NCBI GenBank assembly: GCA_963836735.1
Contig: CAWIKP010000030.1
Span: 1-64,000, forward strand
Source of the DNA: JACCXG01 sp963836735
GTDB lineage: Bacteria > Acidobacteriota > Vicinamibacteria > Vicinamibacterales > 2-12-FULL-66-21
Reading direction: 5' to 3'
Length of the DNA: 64,000 bases
The notes beneath the pieces were generated by a model. That model ran no database searches. It was not told the origin of the DNA and saw nothing but the letters and a program-made list of their open reading frames with translations. This document shows, piece after piece, positions 9,458-18,173 of this stretch; within the stretch, counting starts at the first letter, position 1; the number at the start of each line of letters is the position of its first letter. Both the position numbers and the translations under genes were made by a program.

Positions 9458-10411
9458 CTAGAGACTCGCGACTGGTGGCGGCATCTTGAACGTCTTCTTC
9501 ACGTACTCGATGTTGGCGCGCGTGTCGGCGACGATGTCCTTGGTCGGCGAGCCGGTCTCGAGCACGTACCAGCCGCGATAGCCGATGTCGTAGAACTCCT
9601 GCGCCATCCGCGGCCAGTCCATCTTGCCCCCGGGCGTCGAGAGCAGCAGATTGGCGTTCTTCACGTGGATCTGGTTGATCCGCTTGCCGAGCATTTTCGG
9701 CTCTGCGTAGATGTCCTTCACGCGCGGCACGATGTTGTGCGCGTCGTAGTAGACGGCGACGTAGTCCGAGCCGACCGCGTCGAGGATCTTGATGTTGTCC
9801 TCGGCCGAGATCCAGTCTTCGAGCCCGACCACCACGCCGTACTTCTCGGCGTAGCGCGCCACCTCCTTCATCATCGCGACGAAGGTATCGACCTGCCACT
9901 GGTTGGTCATGTCGATGTGGCTGTCGCCCAGAATCGGCAGCAGGATGTTGTTGGTGCCGATGTTGTGCGCGATTTCGACCGCCTCGACGAGCAGGATCCC
10001 GAAGGCGGCGTTGGTGTGCATCGGCAGCCGCGACTTGCCCGGGTTGCCGATCGCGAGCGAGCAGATCTGGATGCCGTTGTCGAGCGCGGCGCGGCGGAAG
10101 GTCTCCTGGGTCTTGGGATCGCGCAGCGTCGGCGTCTTGCCGTCGGTCGGATACTGCACGCTGACCTGGATGCCGTCGAGTCCAATCTCGCGGGCGAGCG
10201 CGATCTTGGCGATGTCGCCGCGCTGTCCGAGATTCCAGTCGGTCATCCCGACCCGCACCGGCACCGGGTTGGCCGGCGTCTTGGTCGTCGCCGAGCCCTG
10301 AGCCGGTTGCGCGGCCCCGCCCTGAGCCTGTGCAACCGCGGGTGCCGCGACGCTTGCTAGCGCTGTCTGCTTCACGAAGTCCCGTCGTGTCAGCACGGTC
10401 GCCTCCTTCAT
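9458..10411 (-). CDS. Tat-exported sugar phosphate isomerase/epimerase (TIM barrel)
   Basis: The start chosen is the ATG at 10411, which overlaps the stop of the upstream oxidoreductase gene as TGATG; the resulting N-terminus has the Tat motif TRRDFVKQ followed by an Ala-rich core and an AQAQ cleavage region. The rest (about residues 60-310) is an AP-endonuclease-2-like TIM barrel, with IGLDGIQVSV, LLPILGDSHIDMTN, GVVVGLEDW, YYDAHNI and INQIHVKNAN carrying metal-binding Glu, Asp and His. Such proteins isomerise or epimerise sugars or inositols, here presumably in the periplasm. Translational coupling to a Gfo/Idh/MocA oxidoreductase suggests the two act on the same sugar. Confidence 0.88.
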   Translation of the reverse strand: MKEATVLTRRDFVKQTALASVAAPAVAQAQGGAAQPAQGSATTKTPANPVPVRVGMTDWNLGQRGDIAKIALAREIGLDGIQVSVQYPTDGKTPTLRDPKTQETFRRAALDNGIQICSLAIGNPGKSRLPMHTNAAFGILLVEAVEIAHNIGTNNILLPILGDSHIDMTNQWQVDTFVAMMKEVARYAEKYGVVVGLEDWISAEDNIKILDAVGSDYVAVYYDAHNIVPRVKDIYAEPKMLGKRINQIHVKNANLLLSTPGGKMDWPRMAQEFYDIGYRGWYVLETGSPTKDIVADTRANIEYVKKTFKMPPPVASL

Positions 10412-11877
10412 CAGCCCTTCAGGATGCCTTCCCACCCTTTACGGTATTGCGGCCGCTTGATGAACGGCGCCGCTTCAGGTGCGTTGGTCGCGCGGAGGTT
10501 CTTGTAGTCCCACTCGAGCTTCTTCATCGTCCGGTACGCGACGTTGCCGAGGTGATTGGCTTCGGTCGTCCAGCCGGAGTACTGGAAATTCGATCCAGGC
10601 ACCGGGCCCTGCCCTTTCGCGTAGTTGACCCATTCGATCCAGTGCCCCGGCGATCGCGGCAGCGTCTCGGCCGGCATCTCGAAGTCCTTGAACTTGTCCT
10701 CCGGCAGCAACTTGACGTTGTTGCCCAGGCAGAGCAGCATGCCCTTGTCGCCGATGAACAGCTGCGAGCGGCCGCCCCACTCCGGCACCCAGCCAGGTGG
10801 CTTGCTGTCGCCCTGGTGCCACACCAGTTTTACGGGAGGCGCGCCCGACGGCGATGCCGGGTACTCGTAGGTCACCATCATGGTCGCTGGTGCGAGCTCC
10901 CGGTGCGGGATCGGCACGTTCGGCGAATGAGCCTCGATCGTCAGCGGCTGACGGATGTCGAGAACCGTGTATGGCACATCGTTGTCGTGGCTGCCGAGAT
11001 CGCTCATCGTGCCGTTGGCGAAGTCCCACCAGCGATACCAGCGCGGGCCCGGGAAATACGTCTCGTGGTAGGGACGCGCCGGCGCCGGGCCGAGCCACAG
11101 ATCCCAGTGCTTGGTGGACGGAGGCGTCATCGTTTCCTTGAACCGATCGACGATCTGGATGCCCTTGTAGAAGCCGTGCGGCTTGTCGAACTTCTCGGCG
11201 GACGCCGCGTCCTGGAGCCCCCACGCCCGGTCGGCCCAGACATGCACTTCGCGCACCGGCCCGATCACTCCAGTGTTCAGGACTTCTTTGACCTTCCGCC
11301 TGGCCGGTGAGGCGTGGCCCTGGTTGCCCATCTGGGTGGACAGCTTCGGAGACTTCGCCGCGGTTTCGCGGATCAGCCGCGCTTCCCAGACGTTGTAGGT
11401 CAGCGGCTTCTCACAGTAGACGTGCTTGCCATGGGTCAGGGCCAGGTAGGTCGCAAACGCGTGCGTGTGCTCGGCGGTGGCCACCACGACGGCGTCGAAC
11501 TCGTTCGGGTGGTCGAAGACCTTGCGGAGGTCGTTCTCGCGCCTGGCCTTCGGGAAGCGTTCCGATGCCGACTCGATCGCGTTGTCGTCGATGTCGCAGA
11601 GGACCGTGACGTCCTCATCCGGATGCGGCCCGGCAAAGGGATCGGGCGTACCGCGGCCAGCCGGTGGCGGCGCTCCCGGCCTGAGGGTGAGCTCGTTGAG
11701 GCTCGCCAGCGCTCGACCGCCGCAGGCGATGAACGCAATCCGCAGTTTGTTGTTCAGGTTCTGGCCGCGCAGGAACGCCGGCGCGCCGGTGACCGCTCCT
11801 GCCGCCGCCACGGCGCCGCCGACGAAGTCCCGGCGCGTGATCCGCTGTCCGCGCGTTGCCCTGGTCGAGTGTTTCAT
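10411..11877 (-). CDS. Tat-exported Gfo/Idh/MocA family oxidoreductase
   Basis: The 488-residue protein starts at 11877, where GGAGGAG lies about ten bases upstream; the open frame continues further upstream without such a site. The Tat signal ITRRDFVGGAVAAAG comes first, then a Rossmann fold (LRIAFIACGGRAL, TVLCDIDD), the catalytic-region motif HGKHVYCEKPLT (EKP near residue 156) and a C-terminal alpha/beta domain with a metal or substrate motif MSDLGSHDND. These enzymes are NAD(P)-dependent sugar dehydrogenases or related; Tat export implies a tightly bound cofactor. The gene is coupled to the downstream isomerase through a TGATG overlap. The substrate is not evident. Confidence 0.9.
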   Translation of the reverse strand: MKHSTRATRGQRITRRDFVGGAVAAAGAVTGAPAFLRGQNLNNKLRIAFIACGGRALASLNELTLRPGAPPPAGRGTPDPFAGPHPDEDVTVLCDIDDNAIESASERFPKARRENDLRKVFDHPNEFDAVVVATAEHTHAFATYLALTHGKHVYCEKPLTYNVWEARLIRETAAKSPKLSTQMGNQGHASPARRKVKEVLNTGVIGPVREVHVWADRAWGLQDAASAEKFDKPHGFYKGIQIVDRFKETMTPPSTKHWDLWLGPAPARPYHETYFPGPRWYRWWDFANGTMSDLGSHDNDVPYTVLDIRQPLTIEAHSPNVPIPHRELAPATMMVTYEYPASPSGAPPVKLVWHQGDSKPPGWVPEWGGRSQLFIGDKGMLLCLGNNVKLLPEDKFKDFEMPAETLPRSPGHWIEWVNYAKGQGPVPGSNFQYSGWTTEANHLGNVAYRTMKKLEWDYKNLRATNAPEAAPFIKRPQYRKGWEGILKG

Positions 11878-11953
11878 CAGCCTGGCTCCTCCCAACCCGC
11901 GCATTCTACGCCGCATCTGCACCGCTTCGGCAATCGGGTTGGATCGCGCATGC

Positions 11954-12019
11954 CTTCCGCCTGAAGGCGGAAGCCACAAATCCCTGTCGGTTGGCGTGGC
12001 TTCCGGCTTTAGCCGGAAG
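11954..12019. repeat. Pair of REP-like hairpins (CTTCCGCCT / CTTCCGGCT)
   Basis: Two perfect 20-base hairpins lie in tandem: CTTCCGCCT-ga-AGGCGGAAG at 11954-11973 and CTTCCGGCT-tt-AGCCGGAAG at 12000-12019. Their facing flanks (GGAAGCCAC and GTGGCTTCC) can also pair, giving a composite structure. They sit between the start of the oxidoreductase gene and the end of the propeller gene. A third copy of the second type is at 20454. Confidence 0.8.
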
Positions 12020-12036
12020 TGAGGTCAGGGCTCACC

Positions 12037-14127
12037 TCATCGGCGGATGCCGGAAATCAGCACGATCCCCGATCGCTCTTCGACGCGCTCCACGACGAGC
12101 TCGGAGTCATCGGTCGAGACATCGAAATCGCGAACGTCGAAGTCCGGCGGCAGCCGCGTCAGCTGGCGCTCGGCTCCGGTGTCCAGATCGATCAGCCACA
12201 GGTCTCGGTGATGGATGTCGCCACGCATGACCACGAGTGCGGGCCGGGTATGGAGGAAGCGAACCCGCCTGGCGCCGCGGGTCAGCGTGAGATTCGGAAT
12301 GGCATGCGGCCGGGCGGCCGCATCGACCGCCTTGAGCTGGAACGTTGTCCCGACGTCCGGGCCCGAAAAGACGACGAAGTCGCCTCGAGGCGACCAGGCC
12401 GGATATGCCGCATAGTCCTGCACCAGCGGAACGGCCGCACCGTCGAGCGAAATGCCCAACAACTGCGACGCGCCGTTGACGATTGCCGCCGAGGAGAGCG
12501 ACTTGCCATCGGCCGTCCACGCGGGAGCGCCGCGCAGCGCGAAGGCGTCGGTCACCACCCGGACGTTCGTGCCGTCGGCGTCCATGACGTACAGCGCGGT
12601 TCTTCCCCGCTGTTCGACCGAGAATGCGACGCGGCGTCCGTCCGGCGCGACCTCCGGTCCGCCGATCACTTTTGCCGCGGCCGCGCTCCACAGTTCCGTC
12701 GAGGCGCCATTGGCGATCTTCCAGATGGCGTCGCCCGTGCCGAGCGACGACACGTAGAGCAGAAACCCCGGCCCGAGCCGTGGCGAGCTTCCGCGCGCCG
12801 TCGTCAGGGAGACGGGCGTTGCCACGGAGGCGCCGCCGGCCGGCACGTCCGCGACGCTCATCCGCCACAGCGTGCCCTTCGCTCTGGCAACCGTCGCAAC
12901 GACCTGGCCGCCGTCGACGCTCCGCGCGAGCGACGTGTAGCGGTCGCTGCCCGCATTGATCCGGCGCGGAACCCGATGCTCGACGTCAACCGTGTAGAGC
13001 CAGGGGCCCGAACCGTCGCTGCCCGTGGCGAGATACAGCAGCGTGCGGTGGTCGAGAAACACCGGGTGGCTCACGCCGGAGGAGTGGCGGGTGATCTGCT
13101 CGGGCGTGCCTCCGCCAGGCTTGACGCGCCAGATGTCCATCGCATCAGGCACTGCGCCCTGCACGAAGTAGATGAACGCGTCATCCGGGGACCAGACCGG
13201 AAAGTGCGCGTGCAGTCCCGCTGCGGCCGCGAAGATCGGCCGGCCGTCAGTTCGCTGTCCGGGGTCCCGCACGAACATCGGATCTCCGGCCGCCGGGGTA
13301 TGAAACACCAGACGCGAGCCGTCGGCCGACCAGTCGAGCTCCGCGACGCCTTCGAGATACGGCCGTGGATTCCCGCCAAGCGTGGGAACCGCCCACATGC
13401 CGATGTCGCCATCCTTCGAAGGCCCTCCTCCACGCACCCAGAACGTGACCAGCGTACCGTCGGGCGAGAACCCCAGCGTGCGGACTGACGGATTGACGAG
13501 CTCCGCAAACCGGCCAGCCGTCAGGTTGTAGAACTGTCCCCCACCGATCTGGGTGACCCAGACATCCATCCGGCCATTGCGGTCGGACAGGAATGCCACG
13601 AACTTGCCGTCGCGGGAGATCGCCGCCGCCTGATCGGCGCCGACGAGATCGGTCAGATTCCGAAAGCTCGCGCCGCGAAGCGGATCGCGCCAGAAGTACT
13701 CCGACGGATCCAGACGCCACCAGGCGACCAGCAGCGTCACGAGAACCGCCACACCTCCCGCAGCCCACGCAAGCCTCGAGCGGTGGCGGCTCCCGGCAGG
13801 CGCCGGTGCGGCTGAGAAGCCCGCACCCGACTCATCACGTGGAAGAGGTGTGTCGTCCTCAGGAGGCGTCGGGCTGGCGGGGATCTCTTCGGCGGCAGGC
13901 GACAGGTTGCGGCGGCGCGCCCAGTCCTCGAGCTCGGATTGAAAGGCGTAGACCGACCCGAGCTTGTCGTGAACGTGGCGGTGGACCGGCATCCCCTCGC
14001 GCTTTTCCCAGCGCTGCGCCGTGGTGACGTCGCGGCGGAGGTAGGCCGCGATCTCCTTCCACGAATTCAGCCGGTCTTCGGGCGCCGTTCCGACTCGCGA
14101 CGGCGCGCCGGACGAAGAGTCGCCCAT
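12037..14127 (-). CDS. HTH - transmembrane - WD40/PD40 propeller regulator
   Basis: This intact 696-residue protein starts with a small MerR/excisionase-like DNA-binding region (about residues 18-75: LNSWKEIAAYLRRDVTTAQR, then W-E-K-R-E-G-MPVHRH), a proline-rich linker, one transmembrane helix (about 113-133, WAAGGVAVLVTLLVAWW) and a C-terminal beta-propeller with PD40-type repeats such as FSPDGTLVTFW, WSPDDAFIYF and APDGRRVAF. The arrangement suggests a membrane-anchored one-component regulator: cytoplasmic HTH, periplasmic sensor propeller, analogous to CadC-type proteins. It is divergent from a secreted cupin gene, which may be its target. The ligand is unknown. Confidence 0.85.
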   Translation of the reverse strand: MGDSSSGAPSRVGTAPEDRLNSWKEIAAYLRRDVTTAQRWEKREGMPVHRHVHDKLGSVYAFQSELEDWARRRNLSPAAEEIPASPTPPEDDTPLPRDESGAGFSAAPAPAGSRHRSRLAWAAGGVAVLVTLLVAWWRLDPSEYFWRDPLRGASFRNLTDLVGADQAAAISRDGKFVAFLSDRNGRMDVWVTQIGGGQFYNLTAGRFAELVNPSVRTLGFSPDGTLVTFWVRGGGPSKDGDIGMWAVPTLGGNPRPYLEGVAELDWSADGSRLVFHTPAAGDPMFVRDPGQRTDGRPIFAAAAGLHAHFPVWSPDDAFIYFVQGAVPDAMDIWRVKPGGGTPEQITRHSSGVSHPVFLDHRTLLYLATGSDGSGPWLYTVDVEHRVPRRINAGSDRYTSLARSVDGGQVVATVARAKGTLWRMSVADVPAGGASVATPVSLTTARGSSPRLGPGFLLYVSSLGTGDAIWKIANGASTELWSAAAAKVIGGPEVAPDGRRVAFSVEQRGRTALYVMDADGTNVRVVTDAFALRGAPAWTADGKSLSSAAIVNGASQLLGISLDGAAVPLVQDYAAYPAWSPRGDFVVFSGPDVGTTFQLKAVDAAARPHAIPNLTLTRGARRVRFLHTRPALVVMRGDIHHRDLWLIDLDTGAERQLTRLPPDFDVRDFDVSTDDSELVVERVEERSGIVLISGIRR

Positions 14128-14315
14128 CTGCGCTCCAAGGGTGCTTCGAGCGCGATTGTAGCTTTCCTTCAGCGAACGGCAAACGACGGTATTCGATGGA
14201 AAAGCGCCGGAATACCCCCGATGCCACGCCTTGCTGCTTGCCGCCTTGCCACCGCTGCTGCGACCGTCAGCACGACCGGCGGAATCCGGTCCGCGAAGGC
14301 AACATGGAGGGCAAC

Positions 14316-14813
14316 ATGAAACGAAGACTAGCCTGGGTCCTGGCCGCTGTATTCGGGGCCGCAGGAACGTACGCAGGAACGCTGCTGGCCACGCCCGCCA
14401 GCGGGTTCACCGGCACGACCGTGGCGGTTGCGCGATTCGACGAGATCGACGTCAAGAATCACGCGCTCCCTGCGAGCATCTGGCACTCCCGGCTAAAGAC
14501 CCAGGGGGAGTCCGACGTATACATCCAGTCGAACGTCTGGACGCCCGGAGGCACCAGCGGCTGGCACACACATCCCGGCCACAGCCTGATCCTCGTCACG
14601 GCGGGAACCGTCACCGCGTACGAAGGTGATGACCCGACGTGCACGCCCCAGGTCTACACGCAGGGAATGGGGTTCGTCGACAACGGGGGCGATCACGTGC
14701 ACGTTCTGCGGAACGAAGGCGCGGTCGAGGCGCGCACGATGACGGTCCAGCTGATCCCGGCAGCCGCCGCGCGGCGGATTGACGCTCCGTCACCGGGCAA
14801 CTGTCCGTTCTAG
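14316..14813 (+). CDS. Secreted cupin-domain protein
   Basis: The start at 14316 is preceded by GGAGG with good spacing and opens a signal peptide (MKRRLAWVLAAVFGAAGTYA); an ATG 12 bases earlier is less likely. The 165-residue product has a single cupin barrel: the metal-binding motif GWHTHPGHSLILVTAG supplies two His, and GGDHVHVLRNEG supplies later His residues. No partner domain fixes the substrate. It is divergent from the HTH-propeller regulator and ends just before a strong palindrome. Confidence 0.85.
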   Translation: MKRRLAWVLAAVFGAAGTYAGTLLATPASGFTGTTVAVARFDEIDVKNHALPASIWHSRLKTQGESDVYIQSNVWTPGGTSGWHTHPGHSLILVTAGTVTAYEGDDPTCTPQVYTQGMGFVDNGGDHVHVLRNEGAVEARTMTVQLIPAAAARRIDAPSPGNCPF

Positions 14814-14823
14814 CGCAGAGGGG

Positions 14824-14849
14824 TCAGACCGGGGTCGACCCCGGTCTGA
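14824..14849. terminator. Perfect 26-base palindrome between convergent genes
   Basis: TCAGACCGGGGTC and its exact complement meet at a central GTCGAC. It lies in the 43-base gap between the converging cupin gene and the small secreted protein gene, so it probably terminates transcription from both sides, although there is no T-run. Confidence 0.7.
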
Positions 14850-14856
14850 TGCTGCG

Positions 14857-15282
14857 CTACTTCAGATTCGCGAGTACGACGATCACTTCCGGCGTCGATC
14901 GGCCGGCGATCCGTTCCTGCGCATCGCGCTCCTGACGTGTCTCCGGCAGGTTGAAGCCCGTATTCCCCGCCAGGCGGACTTCGCGCAGGAAGTAACTATC
15001 GCCGTACCGGTGGAACACGAGCCGCGGGTTGTCGTCGGTCTTGCCGCCGTCGGGCTGGCCGAGCAGGATGGCGGAGTGCTTGAAGCCGCTGATCATGAAC
15101 ACGTCGGTGTGTCCGCCGAATTTGGACACCCGATAGGTGTCGCGGGGCATCAGCGACGACCCGACGTTGAACGCAAACGGCACCTTGGTGATCGTGTCCA
15201 GCGACTGGGCATTCACCACCGCCGCGGTCCCGATGAATGCAAAGCCCGCAAGGGCGATGAACGTTCTGGCATAGGTCTTCAT
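14857..15282 (-). CDS. Small secreted protein of unknown function
   Basis: The 141-residue product starts at the ATG with AGAGGAA upstream and has a signal peptide (MKTYARTFIALAGFAF, cleavage after VNA). The mature part is a small beta-rich domain with VPFAFNVGSSLMPRDTYRVS and LVFHRYGDSYFLREV. The 'VPFAF.VG...P.GTY.V' pattern is one I associate with a multi-copy secreted family in Acidobacteria, but I know no function. It is transcribed convergently with the cupin gene. Confidence 0.75.
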   Translation of the reverse strand: MKTYARTFIALAGFAFIGTAAVVNAQSLDTITKVPFAFNVGSSLMPRDTYRVSKFGGHTDVFMISGFKHSAILLGQPDGGKTDDNPRLVFHRYGDSYFLREVRLAGNTGFNLPETRQERDAQERIAGRSTPEVIVVLANLK

Positions 15283-15471
15283 CACGATTCCTCTTCTTCG
15301 TCCGATCGGTGACGCCGGCAGCCGGCGCCGGATGCCGCCACTGGTTCTTCGTGCATCCAATTAGTAGGACGAGAGTCGGACGTGAGTTGACTTGTGAACG
15401 CGATGAAGAATGAACGACAAACCTGTGGCACCCGCCTTCGCGCTTCGCGCTACGGCGAGGCAGGCACGCGG

Positions 15472-16539
15472 TCAGTTGCTCAGCTGGCCCAGCACTGCCG
15501 CCGTCACGCCCGCAGTCGTGCCCGTGCCGCCCAGATCCGGGGTGACATCCCGGCCCGCCGCGAGCACCGACAGGACGGCTTTCTCGAGCGCCGACGCCGC
15601 GGCACTCTCACCGAGAAACTCGAGCATCATCACCCCCGACAGCATCTGCGCCATGGGATTGGCGATGCCGCGGCCGACGATGTCGGGCGCGGAGCCGTGG
15701 ACGGGTTCGAACATCGAGGGGAAGGCGCGCGACGGATTCAGGTTGGCGCTCGGGGCCAGCCCGAGGCTGCCGGTGATTGCGGCGCTCAGGTCCGTGAGAA
15801 TGTCGCCGAACAGGTTGGAAGCGACGATCACGTCGAACGTTTCAGGGCGCCGCACCAGATCCATGCAGGCGGCATCGACGAGCAGCGACTCGGTCCGGAT
15901 GTCCGGATATTCACGGGCGACCTCCGCGAACACGACATCCCAGAAGGCCATGCTGAAGCCCTGAGCGTTCGACTTCGTCACCGAGGTCACCAGGTGCTTC
16001 TTCGCCCGCCGGCGCGCGAGATCGAACGCGAACCGGATCACCCGCTCGGTGCCATGCCGGGTGAAGACCGCGGACTGGATCGCGACGCCGTGAGCGCTGG
16101 CAGGATACAGAATGCCGCCGACCTGCGCGTATTCCCCTTCGGTGTTCTCGCGAACGACGATGAAGTCGATTGAACCGGGCTCCTTGCCGGCCAGCAGACA
16201 GCGGACGCCCGGGTACAGCACCGCCGGCCGGACGCACGCATACTGATCGAACGCGCGGCGGATGGGCAGGAGCAATCCGTTGAGCGTGACGTTGTCCTGG
16301 ATTCTTGGGTCGCCGACCGCGCCGAAAAAGATCGCGTTGAAGGGCTGCAGCCGCGCAATCGCATCCGCCGGCATCATCTGCCCGTGATCGAAGTAGCGCT
16401 GCGATCCCCAGTCGAAGTGCTGCCACTCGAAGCGGAAGCCGGCCGGTGCGGCGACCGCCTCGAGCACGGCCGTTGCCGCAGGCACGACCTCCTGGCCGAT
16501 CCCATCGCCCGGAATCACCGCGATGCTGTAAGTCTTCAT
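15472..16539 (-). CDS. Tartrate/D-malate dehydrogenase (decarboxylating)
   Basis: This 355-residue protein belongs to the isocitrate/isopropylmalate dehydrogenase superfamily: IPGDGIGQEVVPAA at the N-terminus, RENTEGEY, KSNAQGF, DAACMDLVRRPETFDVIV, SNLFGDILTDLSAA and FEPVHGSAPDI. Length and the FDWGSQRYFDHGQMMP segment fit the tartrate/D-malate dehydrogenase branch (TtuC/DmlA) better than LeuB. It oxidises tartrate or D-malate with NAD and a divalent metal in the cytoplasm, giving oxaloglycolate or pyruvate. Its start lies 45 bases after a DASS-family transporter gene on the same strand, so import and oxidation of a dicarboxylate look coupled. Exact substrate is not certain. Confidence 0.88.
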   Translation of the reverse strand: MKTYSIAVIPGDGIGQEVVPAATAVLEAVAAPAGFRFEWQHFDWGSQRYFDHGQMMPADAIARLQPFNAIFFGAVGDPRIQDNVTLNGLLLPIRRAFDQYACVRPAVLYPGVRCLLAGKEPGSIDFIVVRENTEGEYAQVGGILYPASAHGVAIQSAVFTRHGTERVIRFAFDLARRRAKKHLVTSVTKSNAQGFSMAFWDVVFAEVAREYPDIRTESLLVDAACMDLVRRPETFDVIVASNLFGDILTDLSAAITGSLGLAPSANLNPSRAFPSMFEPVHGSAPDIVGRGIANPMAQMLSGVMMLEFLGESAAASALEKAVLSVLAAGRDVTPDLGGTGTTAGVTAAVLGQLSN

Positions 16540-16584
16540 CCGTGACGTTCCTCGTGCCGATCCGTCAGCGTGCGAGCCGATCGG

Positions 16585-18021
16585 TCAGCGGTTGATATAC
16601 AGGAGATAGGGCAACTCGATGGCGAGCAGCGCCAGCAAGTAGATCGCTCCCATGATGGCGCCGAGCCTCCAGAAGTCCTTCGGACCGATGTATCCGGCGC
16701 TGAACCAGACCGGCGCGGGCCCGGTCGCGTAAGGCGTGAGCACCCCCATCAGGCCAACCGAGTACAGCATGGTCAGCACCACGGCCCTCACCGGCATGCC
16801 CGGCACCGCAACCACGGCCGCAAGGAACGCGGGCAGGACCGCGGTGGCGTGCGCGGTGGTGCTCGCGAACAGGTAGTGAAGCGCGAAGAACAGCGCAATC
16901 AGGACGACAGCGATCGTCACGGCCGACCACCCGGCAAGGCCGGCGGCGCTTCGCGCTGCAAGCCAGGTGAGAAACCCTACCTGATTCAGGCCGTCGGCCA
17001 TCGCCACCAGCGTGGCGAACCAGACCAGCACGTTCCATCCCTGCCTGTTGGCGATCACGTCGTTCCAGCTGACCACGCCGGTGATCACCATCAACGCGAT
17101 CACGATCAACGACACGATGACGGGAGCCACGATCGCGCCGCCGAAGATCCAGCCGGCGAGCGCAGCAATCGCGAGCCCCGCCATCGTGACTTCCCTGCGT
17201 GAGATGGGCCCCATCCCCGCCAGCTCTGTCCCGGCCCAGACCACAACCTCGGGTCCACGCTTGATCGCCGGCGGATAGAGGACGTAGCTGACGGCCGGCG
17301 TGAGCACGAACAGCACGATACCAAGCGGCAGCGCACCGATCATCCACGTCATCCACCCGACCTGGACCCCGGCGATCCTGCCGGCGAGCTCCGCCGCGAA
17401 CAGGTTCGGCGCGAGAGCCGTGGCGAACATGCAGCTGGTGACCGAGGTCGTGGCAAATGCGGTCCAGCAGAGATACGCGCCGATGGCCCGCGGCTCGACC
17501 GCAGGCGTCGAGCCGTACAAAGGAGGGATGCTCGTCACCACCGGATAAATCGTGCCCGCGCTTCTCGCGGTGTTCGATGGCATGAACGGGGCGAGGATCA
17601 GGTCCGCGGCCGCGATCGCGTACCCCAGACCGAGCGTGTGACCGCCAAGCCTGGCCACGAGCAGCAAGGCAATCCGTCGTCCAAGGCCCGTGATCTCGTA
17701 CCCGATCGCAAATGTCGTGGCGGAAAACACCAGCCAGACGACATCGTTGCTGAACCCGGACAGCGCCCACCGGACCGACGCAGCGGGGGTCGGCGCGACC
17801 AGCTCGAACACAGCCGCCGTGCAGAGGCCGATGAACCCAATCACCGGCGCCGCGATCGGCTCGGTGATCAGGCCGGCAACGACGAAGGCGAAGAGCGCGG
17901 TGTAATGCCAGGCGGCCGGCGACAGGCCCGCAGGAACGGGCAGGAGCCAGACCACGGCGCCGGCTGCCAGCGGCACGAGCCACTTCACCAGTGCCGGCCG
18001 GCTCGCACTGCGCAGGGTCAC
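16585..18021 (-). CDS. DASS-family dicarboxylate/anion transporter
   Basis: The 478-residue integral membrane protein has about a dozen hydrophobic helices and the SLC13/DASS-family segments FMPSNTARSAGTIYPVV (the SNT substrate/ion motif), ATTSVTSCMFATALAPN and, near the C-terminus, LYSVGLMGVLTPYATGPAPV (second substrate-site hairpin). The start is GTG without a strong ribosome binding site. The family moves tartrate, succinate, citrate or malate across the inner membrane by sodium symport or antiport (CitT/TtdT-like). The tartrate/D-malate dehydrogenase gene follows directly, which supports a C4-dicarboxylate substrate. Confidence 0.9.
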   Translation of the reverse strand: MTLRSASRPALVKWLVPLAAGAVVWLLPVPAGLSPAAWHYTALFAFVVAGLITEPIAAPVIGFIGLCTAAVFELVAPTPAASVRWALSGFSNDVVWLVFSATTFAIGYEITGLGRRIALLLVARLGGHTLGLGYAIAAADLILAPFMPSNTARSAGTIYPVVTSIPPLYGSTPAVEPRAIGAYLCWTAFATTSVTSCMFATALAPNLFAAELAGRIAGVQVGWMTWMIGALPLGIVLFVLTPAVSYVLYPPAIKRGPEVVVWAGTELAGMGPISRREVTMAGLAIAALAGWIFGGAIVAPVIVSLIVIALMVITGVVSWNDVIANRQGWNVLVWFATLVAMADGLNQVGFLTWLAARSAAGLAGWSAVTIAVVLIALFFALHYLFASTTAHATAVLPAFLAAVVAVPGMPVRAVVLTMLYSVGLMGVLTPYATGPAPVWFSAGYIGPKDFWRLGAIMGAIYLLALLAIELPYLLYINR

Positions 18022-18040
18022 GGGATGGAAACGCTAGGCC

Positions 18041-18172
18041 ATTGCCAACATTGCCAAGATTGCCAAAATTGGCAAGACATCAGCGGGTGAGATGACGACC
18101 AGTGTGCCTCAGGCGGCATTTCAATGTTGGTAGTGTTGGCAATGTTGGCAATGTTGGCAATGTTGGCAATGA
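18041..18172. repeat. Inverted repeat of 9-base ATTGCCAAC units
   Basis: Left array (18041-18076): ATTGCCAAC, ATTGCCAAG, ATTGCCAAA, ATTGGCAAG. Right array (18122-18170): five TGTTGGCAA-type units in inverted orientation. The arrays pair with each other over about 36 bases, with a 45-base spacer. The element fills the gap between the transporter start and the end of the downstream-positioned beta-rich protein gene. Period 9 instead of 7 distinguishes it from the other elements. Confidence 0.85.
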
Positions 18173-18173
18173 A

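Noticed and set aside
18041..18172. Possible CRISPR array
   Set aside because: Units are contiguous 9-mers without spacers and are arranged as inverted arms; no cas genes are present.
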